Source: Nemertoderma westbladi
Lineage: Eukaryota; Xenacoelomorpha; Nemertodermatida; Nemertodermatidae
Assembly: GCA_032718475.1 (NCBI GenBank)
Contig: JAUCBJ010003027.1
Coordinates: 1 to 43,573 of the forward strand
DNA length: 43,573 nt
Reading direction: 5' to 3'
This document shows positions 39,101-43,573 of this stretch, one piece after another. The translations under genes were made by a program, and so were the position numbers. Below the pieces are notes generated by a model, which saw only the letters and a list, made by a program, of their open reading frames with translations, was not told the origin of the DNA and made no database searches. Every line of letters starts with the position of its first letter. Within the stretch, counting starts at the first letter, position 1.

Positions 39101-42077
39101 TTACTAACTGAAATTAGGACATTTAGAACTTTGCTTTCGGGATAACGGAATTAAGTTAATTCGATTATTTACTGTATCTCGTGGGATAGGACACATGGAT
39201 TTCCCCTAGCCATTGGGCTGGGTAACCGATTTCAAGGCCATCTTGAAACTCAAGTTTTATCTTTGAGTAAGATTTTCTTGAGTTCAAGTCAAGCGGGTAA
39301 GACTATGTTTATAACGCTTTTAACAATGAAAATTTTGATAACACCTACTGTAGCACAGATTGTCTGATAAACAGACAGACTGACAGTCTGGAATTCGTCA
39401 GACGTTAAAACTGACATCGGAAATGCAATCACCACTCCGGAAAACCCCCATATCGAAAATTTTAGTTAAGAAGTATTCTTCCTTATTTTTTAAATATAAT
39501 TTGAATTATCCCTTCATTTAACAAAAAATAGCGGGAAGGTTTGAAAACTTTAAATGCCATTATCTCAGAATTTCATTTTTCGTTTTTATTTTTCACTCAT
39601 GTACCTGTTTCTCTGGAACTACTGGACCAAATTGCATCAACTTTCCATGATAATGTTCTACTAATCCTTTATAGCTGGAACCACCATTTAGATAATATGT
39701 TGGTTGGAAATTGCAAAAGTTACATCACAAAAAACGGCCAAAATTCATGTTTTTTCAATTTTAAAAATGACGTATTTCATTTTGAAAATTTCTGACTAAA
39801 TTTAAAATGACTTATTTAATTTGTTTTGGTTCCACGTTTGAGACACACACTAAATTAATTCCCATAACAAACATTATGTTGAACCAATTCCTCAGAATGG
39901 TACATAAGCTTAACCCTATTAACCCCGGGGGGGGGGGGGGGGGGGGGTGTCAATATGACCACCCCGTTGTTATTTTTGTTATAACTCTGAAAAACAAAAG
40001 CAGCTGCGAATCTGTAATTCCTAACAGTGAAAACGGTTTTTAAAATTTTTTAGAAGTTTTCGAGTTACAGCACCATTTTTTACCCAACTTTTGGCACTTT
40101 TTTTGAGACGTTTTTTGAAAACTAAATTTCATGAAATAGAAATATGATTTGAACCATCTCTTTTTTTTATTTACACCGCTTTTTTGGTATTTGCAATTAG
40201 ATGGAATTCATATAAATTAATTTAGAAATTTCAAACTTGTTTTTTTCGGTGGGTGCCAAGTTTTGGTGCCATCACCAAATTTTGAAATATGTCAATTTTG
40301 TAAATTGATTGTTTGAACCTGTTTTTGCGCAATATGGATCTTTTAGGGGCTTGTTTTCGGTAGAATATATACGAGTCACATACGATATATACCGCGAAAT
40401 TTTTAAAACCCATTCAATAGTTCAATGGATTGGATTGTGACAACTTACTTCTCGCGTTTTGGAGGTTTATGGCGGTTCTGAATTCAATGGAATAATTAAT
40501 TATCTAACTAGACATCTAAAGCTTGTATTTTTCGGAAGTGTGTGCAAAAATGTTGGCCCCTTGGACTGTGTCGGCCCCTTGAGCTGTGTCGGCCCCTTGG
40601 GCTGTCTTGGCCCCTTGGGCTGTGTCGGCCCCGTGGGCTGTGTCGGCCCCTTGGGCTGTGTCGGCCCCATGGGCTGTGTTGGCCCCTTGAGCTGTGTCGG
40701 CCCCTTGGGCTGTCTTGGCCCCTTGGGCTGTGTCGGCCCCGTGGGCTGTGTCGGCCCCTTGGGCTGTGTCGGCCCCTTGGGCTGTCTTGGCCCCTTGGGC
40801 TGTGTCGGCCCCGTGGGCTGTGTCGGCCCCTTGGGCTGTGTCGGCCCCTTGGGCTGTGTCGGCCCCTTGGGCTGTGTTAGCCCCCTTGGGCTGTGTTAGC
40901 CCCTTGGGCTGTGTTAGCCCCTTGGGCTGTGTCGGCCCCTTGGGCTGTGTTGGCCCCTTGGGCTGTGCCCCCCCCCCCCCCCCCCCATTTTCTGGTTGGA
41001 GCGCATAGCGGACTGAATCCACTAACACTAATAACAGAACTATAGATTTCGAAAATTTGGCAGTTGGGTCACTTTGAAAATAATTTATATTATTATAACG
41101 CGATATTCATAAATAATTATTGTTATTATTTTTTTAGATCTGTGGAACTGATTAGTAACCGCGGTTGTACGGAGTTGGACCGACTGCTTATCGCGAGAGG
41201 TCAGTTCGAGTCTATGAGAATCAAAGAGGAAGGTTTCACCTACGGGTATCCAAAGGAGGTTGGGGCTAATCCGGACGATAAGTCGCCCAACCCCGGAGCC
41301 GCGGGGAAACAGTCGGTAGTGGGGGCGACAGAGTTGGCCGGAGTCAACCGGAAGCGGATCCGCGGTCGGAAGCGGAAACGCGTCATCGTGACGATGGACG
41401 AGGTCGAACGACTCGGGATCCCGTTGCCGAAGCGTTACCGCGGCACGCTTGCTAGGGGGAGCCATGAGACCCGCGGCCGGCGGGACTCCAGGGTCTGTTT
41501 CACGGCGGAGGAGTGGGACTCGTTGGGGATTCCATATACGCCGCCAGAGGGCGCTAACACTGTGGGCGAATCGCGGAAGAAAACCACCCCGAGGAAGGGT
41601 CTACCGCCTGTGGCAAGGAAGCGGTTGTCTTCCGACCCGATCTCGCAACGGACTAGAGATTGCCTCAGGCTGCGTTCTAGAACTTCGACACTGAGGAAAA
41701 CAGAACGTATGCGGGATATAGTTTCGGTTAGATTCTCTGATGCCCCCTATCGGCAGGGTGCCAGTGACGCCACCTACCGGCGCAATGCCGGGAGAACTCT
41801 TTGCCCCGGCACTGGCAAATCGGTTGTCAAGACAACGCGACCCAGCCATGGCCCCATTTACATCAGCGTCGGGGCCGGTAAGACGTCGCCAACTTCGCTG
41901 ATTGGCACAGCTGGACGTGTTGCTATGCGACAGCCAATAGTGATCAGTGTGAACAATGACTCATCGAATAGGCGAAGGCAGCCCGGGATAACAGTGGGTG
42001 GTCGTTATAGCAACAATAATCCCGGTGGCAGTAGAATCGATAGACCAATATTTATCAGCGTCGATAATTCACGTTAA
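23947..42077 (+). CDS. JADE: JADE-family PHD-finger protein, six coding exons, HBO1 complex scaffold
   Basis: Spliced exons: 23947-24178, 25308-25626, 27196-27578, 36973-37179, 37376-37845, 41138-42077. Phases match at all five junctions (0, 1, 0, 0, 2). From the in-frame ATG at 23987 the protein is 836 aa, close to vertebrate JADE1-3. Order: FRTDLVTAMK motif (about 55-64), EPL1-like region (about 65-170), PHD1 (C209, C212, C226, C229, H234, C237, C250, C253), zinc knuckle (C266, C269, H289, C292), PHD2 (C325, C328, C338, C343, H348, C351, C374, H377), a helical region (about 395-530), a basic RKRIRGRKRKR signal and a Ser/Arg-rich tail. In the known family, JADE binds HBO1/KAT7, ING4/5 and MEAF6 and directs histone acetylation in the nucleus. 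The start is uncertain: DSDS just upstream of ATG 23987 resembles the family N-terminus, so an upstream exon may exist. Confidence 0.9.
24179..25307. other. JADE intron 1
   Basis: AT-rich intron without further exons. A B-box-like CAGTTCGATCCCACC near 24898 and a clear tRNA-derived fragment near 25130 mark SINE remnants. TAGGCCTA is at 24777. The intron ends ATATCTAG at 25307. Confidence 0.6.
25130..25222 (-). repeat. tRNA-derived SINE head (Leu/Ser-like)
   Basis: On the minus strand, ATGGTCGAGCGGACACTCGC (A box TGGTCGAGCGG) is followed by GGTCCCGGGTTCGATCCCG (B box), then GTGCAGAGCCAG. The A-box wording resembles class II tRNAs, but the intervening anticodon arm is imperfect and there is no proper acceptor stem. 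Probably a SINE 5' region within the intron. Confidence 0.65.
25308..25626 (+). CDS. JADE: JADE exon 2 (EPL1-like region)
   Basis: Acceptor ATCTAG|ATGCC at 25307/25308 and donor TTTGT|GTGAGT at 25626/25627, phase 1. It encodes PGEDYLLLSDPWRLEWERGV, the JADE counterpart of YYVLADPWRQEWEKGVQV, then YEVDELDLVWLERVN. This enhancer-of-polycomb-like segment contacts the acetyltransferase in known complexes. The exon is strongly GC-rich against an AT-rich intron. Confidence 0.9.
25627..27195. other. JADE intron 2
   Basis: No exon or ORF with support. A small hairpin (GGGTATTTAAGGAATACCC) lies near 26258. A G-rich stretch (GGTGTGGGGTAGGGTAGTGG) lies near 26785. TACAGTA heptamers occur near 26515 and 26635. 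Confidence 0.5.
27196..27578 (+). CDS. JADE: JADE exon 3 (PHD1 and zinc knuckle)
   Basis: Acceptor CTCTCAG at 27195; CT completes a Ser codon. It encodes TFEDIIEAVEVNVMDNIGEL, then ICDVCRSPDAD, LLLCDACNVGVHQGCYG, WYCRPCA, VCVLCRKEGGAMKP and CHLSCALWIPE. All eight PHD1 ligands and the CxxC...HxxC knuckle are present. Donor CCTGAG|GTGAGT at 27578/27579 is phase 0 and lies at the same residue as the family's exon boundary (WIPE|V). The donor is also the first unit of the minisatellite that fills the next intron. Confidence 0.92.
27571..28306. repeat. 47-bp donor-bearing minisatellite, left part
   Basis: The unit is about 47 bp: GTACCGGAGGTGAGTGTCAG, TTGTACCGGTACCGG, CTACTGGTACGG. A 34-bp form lacks the CTACTGG block. 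The first unit includes the last exon bases TACCTGAG and the true donor. Most units keep GTGAGT, some have GTAAGT, others are degraded (GTTGAGT). The unit also holds the palindrome GTACCGGTAC. The array breaks at GGTGAG where the LINE tail begins. Confidence 0.95.
28590..31934 (-). CDS. LINE ORF2: PHD-like finger, APE endonuclease, reverse transcriptase, 1114 aa
   Basis: An N-terminal PHD-like C4HC3 finger is visible (C13, C16, C30, C33, H38, C41, C61, C64). An apurinic-type endonuclease follows (about 155-385): FHTNIRSVPKNF, LTETWL, LLGDFNIDM and SDHLPIF carry its catalytic motifs. The reverse transcriptase (about 640-900) has NYRPISILPFFSKILEK, FLDFSKAFDTVNH, GVPQGSVLGPILFLIYIND and the FADD catalytic box. 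A C-terminal region of about 200 residues ends in RGLNLWNELPDSLQ. The layout fits the CR1/L2/Crack/Daphne group of non-LTR elements, which nick DNA and reverse-transcribe in place. No stop or frameshift interrupts it. It is AT-rich, unlike the JADE exons around it. Confidence 0.93.
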   Translation of the reverse strand: MNLKFYMIQNSTCHYCTKLIKSSNISKLKCAACKQFVHYRCIPSLKFSEFKQLLSQSIWFCPHCIFNALPFTNIIDEDEFLLTIYDYRLPSIIDIDLLTSNTVRLTDLNAGDTNFEFDRDNNPDSNILNNIYTKIQCRYFNNLVSTDFNLKNQQENGLSLFHTNIRSVPKNFHNLYDLLQIIEKPFSAIALTETWLKKDNLNDYQLDGYKIYHSKPRANQRGGGCSLYLSNNLNCKPRHDLEKDEPDLESVFAEWDRENAKNIIIGCIYRPPAKDVIGFLRKLKHILEQINTENKICYLLGDFNIDMLGVNIHKQPTDFFELLSEQFFDPVITKPTRITETTATCIDNIITNDITNIRKSGIIVASLSDHLPIFVNSEITIPSKHSKPSYILVTDRSETNSKKFVEILKQTFNNGGWEEVTQESDPNIAYNTFIEIYQKLYNKCFPTKKIKIINSDKPWLSESIYKCIKRKHALYAKYINSRSLSKKIEYTAYKNQLTKIIRNAKKAYFEKLFNIHRNNTMKTWKIIKTLINPRASCSPQNYPDTFTVNNSSIRNNTAIANGFNNFYRNVGPNLAKNIPNTNGSIYDTLGNQTASSLYFSPLSTKDVYDIASSITNSKALSSDGVDSQIARQNFLYIAHPLTHILNQSLSLGIFPDLMKVARIVPIFKHSNADQFGNYRPISILPFFSKILEKAVSRQFVNFMKKNSIIYENQFGFQSEKSTITALTLLQSNLSDAIENKHLTLGVFLDFSKAFDTVNHSILLKKLEHYGVRGTPLAWFSSYLHNRTQYVDLNGTISDTLDVICGVPQGSVLGPILFLIYINDISNSSKIVNFILFADDTNLFISGENVHDLISTMNKEIHKIYQWICLNKLSLNLDKTKYMVFSMKPYNPKNTGVKIDGRTINYTENIKFLGIHLQSNFSWHLHIQNIRIKVSKNVGVINKIKHFVPIQIRKLLYNTLVEPYISYALTVWGNCNINDSTLNPLVRLQKKAVRIVELKPYRHPTQSIFSNHKFLKINAMYKFLSLKTIYNYRMNYCFVPKNFKIKMVTNISIHGRKTRQQFHYRLPSPRTNFARSHLLYRGLNLWNELPDSLQRFKGSAQMFKKALKQHLIETQ
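32264..33292 (-). CDS. LINE ORF1: coiled coil plus RRM-like nucleic-acid-binding protein, 342 aa
   Basis: Upstream partner of ORF2 on the same strand. Residues about 18-125 are charged heptad-like sequence that probably forms a coiled coil. Residues about 128-230 (NCVLIHGLEQLPGEK, LDRCHRLP, PPIIVKLVRYRTRARIFKEV) resemble the L1 ORF1p RRM-like core, followed by a basic C-terminal domain-like part (LTPRRRDLLKRIR, GWSRDGRIFAID) and a Pro/Asn-rich tail. Such proteins coat the element RNA and act as chaperones. The ATG at 33292 is first in frame. No defects are seen. Confidence 0.85.
   Translation of the reverse strand: MPKQLKQGKKGTTSSGVFNKSISEQMERLGGLQDNIDGLDDRIAEIVSKALDDRSELEISSHTVTGSGSSSEQQLRAKQRSSLINTIKSLVNFEVEKIRDSIEEIKSNLTDFANNLSLRHDNAEQYSRRNCVLIHGLEQLPGEKSEDDTCNVVLQFFKESLNLNIDERDLDRCHRLPSKAPIDTIGNRKYNPPIIVKLVRYRTRARIFKEVHRLRSSPSFITECLTPRRRDLLKRIRVNGIGWSRDGRIFAIDKKGNKIEIERDDDVKHVKHFTLEEKVERNRKRYNRTGPTPAGAALTTNPPPSRDKNHNKSAPNGTELTHPIESTSSDPGGEGDTVFHGF
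33588..36721. repeat. 47-bp donor-bearing minisatellite, right part
   Basis: Continuation of the array at 27571-28306 after the LINE. About 70 units of mixed 47-bp and 34-bp forms, many with GAGGTGAGTGTCAG or GAGGTAAGTGTCAG, others GTGTTGAGTG or GAGTGAGTG, and two or three with GTGAAAATTG or GTGAAAAGTG. Multi-unit blocks recur (for example 34370-34600 and 34726-34960). Short plus-strand frames (QLYRYRLLVRVPEVSVSCTG) are by-products. Confidence 0.95.
36722..36972. other. End of JADE intron 3
   Basis: Unique AT-rich sequence between the array and exon 4. The acceptor is TGGTACCGCAG at 36972, a poor pyrimidine tract directly before AG. Confidence 0.6.
36973..37179 (+). CDS. JADE: JADE exon 4 (PHD2, first part)
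   Basis: Phase 0 on both sides. It encodes VSIANSAAMEPITGINRVPR, then ARWSLLCSVCKDKAGACIQC and NCRRSYHVTCAF, a close match to the extended PHD2 of JADE (CSLCNEKFGASIQCS, FHVTCAF). Six of the eight PHD2 ligands lie here and the last two in exon 5. Donor GAG|GTAAGT at 37179/37180 is a strong consensus. Confidence 0.92.
37376..37845 (+). CDS. JADE: JADE exon 5 (end of PHD2 and helical region)
   Basis: Acceptor CCCTTACAG at 37375. VDFVSFCATHT supplies the last Cys and His of PHD2. The helical part NQLLEEFHQHVDLIAVST, VARYWRLRREADPGRRPLI and DLEACRNLCYLVAKREKRLR aligns in order with JADE1 (LEDEFYTFVNLLDVARAL, YQYWKLKRKVNFNKPLI, NLTYMVTRREK). Donor CAG|GTTAAT at 37845/37846, phase 2. Confidence 0.92.
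37846..39926. other. JADE intron 5, first part
   Basis: A G13 tract is at 37890-37902. About 38115-38210 and 39395-39480 are homologous (AAAACTGACATCGGAAATG, AATCA, GAAAACCCCCATA, GAAAATTT), each preceded by GACAGAC-type short repeats; a weaker third copy starts near 38270. No exons. Confidence 0.6.
39927..40986. mobile_element. G-capped repeat region in JADE intron 5
   Basis: It begins with 21 G (39927-39947) followed by TGTCAATATGACCACCCC and ends with 19 C (40968-40986). The AT-rich interior shares GTTATAACT..GAAAA wording with the element at 20872-21589. The right third is an 18-bp minisatellite that abuts the poly-C. That this is one element is inferred from the paired G and C tracts. 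Confidence 0.4.
40549..40967. repeat. 18-bp minisatellite
   Basis: The unit is GGCCCCTTGGGCTGTGTC, about 23 copies, with TTGAGCTGTG, GTGGGC, CTTGGCC and TTAGCC variants in a higher-order pattern. Because 18 is a multiple of three, it is open in several frames on both strands (GPLGCV, QGADTA), which explains long overlapping ORFs inside an intron. Confidence 0.95.
41138..42077 (+). CDS. JADE: JADE exon 6 (C-terminal tail)
   Basis: Acceptor TTTTTTAG at 41137; the first A completes an Arg codon. It begins SVELISNRGCTELDRLL and ends with TAA at 42075-42077. The tail is basic and disordered: GVNRKRIRGRKRKRVIV is a likely nuclear signal. A repeat of about 20 residues (RVIVTMDEVERLGIP and RVCFTAEEWDSLGIP) follows, then three short repeats PIYISV (763-768), PIVISV (790-795) and PIFISV (827-832). 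Confidence 0.85.
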
Positions 42078-43573
42078 TTAATTAATTAATCACCTTATTG
42101 CCATTGAATTATGTTAATAAGATGACTTAATACTTATGAGGAGGGATGTTATTAACATATTCGATGGCGGTTACGCTACAGTTGCCGAACAGCCAATCAG
42201 GATGTTGGAAATAATTACTTGAATAATGACGTCATCGAAGATGTCGCCTTCCGAAAACTAATTAATATCATCGTATTAATGAGTTTTGGGGACCCAGTTG
42301 TTGCATTCAACCTGAGGAAATACAAAATGTTTCATTTTCTCCCGTACTTCCCCAACTTTTGATTTAAACTTGACGTCGATTTCGGCTCCTTTAAGGTTTT
42401 ATTAATTCTCATTTCTGTTGGTTCTGTTATTATTTCTAATTGTATCGATTAGTTCAAATATCTGATTATTTAAATTGGATTTATTTCTGTCATTATGTTG
42501 TATTAGTTAGTTTAAGTTACATCACAACTATAATGTTTAGCTATCCTTATGTATGATTTAGTGCGATTACTTTCAGTTTGAATTACAAATAGTAGATAGC
42601 GGTGAAACATCGAGATCTCCCGAAATCCACTTAAATAACGGCCCATAATGAAGTATCCCAGACTTTCTGCTCTTATATTTCACTTTGCAGTTTACCCCCA
42701 TGTGTAGAATAGCAGGTTTTCACAAAAAGCTGAATCTAACCAAAACATTAAACGATTTAGTATCTGTACAGGTTATAATATAGAAATAAAGCGCTAAAAA
42801 ACACTTAATAAGGATATATTTTTATAAAATACAAATTCTACACGTCATATAAAATTACAATAAAAGTGAAGACCTGGTATTCTTCACAAGGGCGTAAATA
42901 ACAGCTGATTACTCTCATAAATATACTGTAATGTAACGTGTAACCTGTTCTATTGACTTACTGTTTTGGTTCCAATAAGGTGCCACTATAACCTGCTTCT
43001 TTCTCATAATTGTAACATTGAGATGAGATATTAATGGGATTTGCGTCAACTTTCTATTGGTCGGTGTATTTAGTGGTGATTTAATAGGATTCTAGAACCG
43101 GCGAATCGAAACAAGTCGACAAAACGGTCTCCATGGTAATAGTAAACAACAATGTTTGGTGTTATTAGGTCATTTACTGACTCATTAATAATTCCTTAAC
43201 TCATCACGTAACCATGGAGACACACATCACGACCTAAACTCCTTTGAATTTATTCCCAATACATTTTCGTGCTTAGATTAATGTGCATTATATTGTCATG
43301 GTTACGTAATGTAAGTGCATGTTACAGTGTAAAAGTAATAAAAATTATTCTTTTTGATTTATACATTTTTGAAATATTATGTAGTTTATATAATATTGCA
43401 CCAATGAAAATCGAATGTATAATTTTATTATAATTATTTGAATTTTTCTATTTATACAAACTTGTGTGGAAAAGTATGTTGAGACTTTCGTCGGGTGGTG
43501 AGAATGTCGAAATCACTAATCCGATTCCCGAGTCCATCTCTAGTTGAATATCTACCTCCCTTCTCTCAATCAC
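42078..43573 (+). other. JADE 3' UTR and downstream DNA
   Basis: No further ORF with support. AATAAA occurs at 42785-42790 and 42859-42864, and again near 43338; the first two are reasonable poly(A) signals about 0.7-0.8 kb after the stop. The last 500 bases are AT-rich with no recognised feature. Confidence 0.5.

Noticed and set aside
40516-41028. 170-residue minus-strand ORF (QGADTA repeats) and plus-strand GPLGCV ORF
   Set aside because: Both are read from the same 18-bp intronic minisatellite, whose unit length is a multiple of three; they cannot both be genes and neither has other support.

Overview
This window looks like nuclear DNA from a marine invertebrate animal. The evidence is spliced genes with GT-AG introns, a metazoan JADE-family chromatin gene, a CR1/L2-like non-LTR retrotransposon, hAT-like and TTAA-type MITEs, tRNA-derived SINE fragments and very many minisatellites. 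I cannot name the species. Coding exons of JADE are GC-rich islands in AT-rich non-coding DNA.

Layout. 1-1.3 kb: an intronless gene with CCAAT and TATA elements encoding a C2H2-like, very acidic, repeat-containing protein. 1.3-5.8 kb: repeats (34-bp repeats, a 22-bp palindromic satellite, tRNA-like fragments, an AT-rich duplication, a 301-bp foldback MITE, a 28-bp minisatellite). 5.86-12.14 kb: the last two coding exons of an acidic prothymosin-like gene. Their intron is a 3.5-kb GTTAGT-rich array that begins at the donor site, followed by three MITEs. 12.1-20.1 kb: 3' UTR, a 66-bp minisatellite ending in half a tRNA-like sequence, retroelement fragments, poly-G tracts and a 20-bp minisatellite. 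20.57-22.26 kb: a small four-exon gene reconstructed from splice sites and phases, not recognised. 23.95-42.08 kb: a JADE gene in six coding exons (836 aa from the internal ATG) with the EPL1-like region, PHD1, zinc knuckle and PHD2, all zinc ligands present. Its PHD1/PHD2 intron holds a roughly 47-bp minisatellite that is split by an antisense, apparently intact 5.3-kb LINE with both ORFs open. The last 1.5 kb is 3' UTR or intergenic.

Main observations. (1) The three minisatellites that touch exons each start or end exactly at an exon-intron junction, and their unit carries the splice site itself: GTTAGT donors (acidic gene), CCCCCAG|GAACC acceptors (JADE exon 1) and GAG|GTGAGT donors (JADE PHD1 exon). 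This leaves tens to hundreds of decoy splice sites next to each real one. (2) The palindrome TAGGCCTA occurs 15 times by hand count where less than one is expected. Two sets of local paralogous repeats look like filled and empty sites for insertion of GGCCTA at a TA, as a TA-targeting process or its footprint would leave. (3) Several elements are bounded by poly-G on one side and poly-C on the other. JADE proteins are scaffolds of HBO1 (KAT7) histone acetyltransferase complexes; the other genes have no visible functional link to it.
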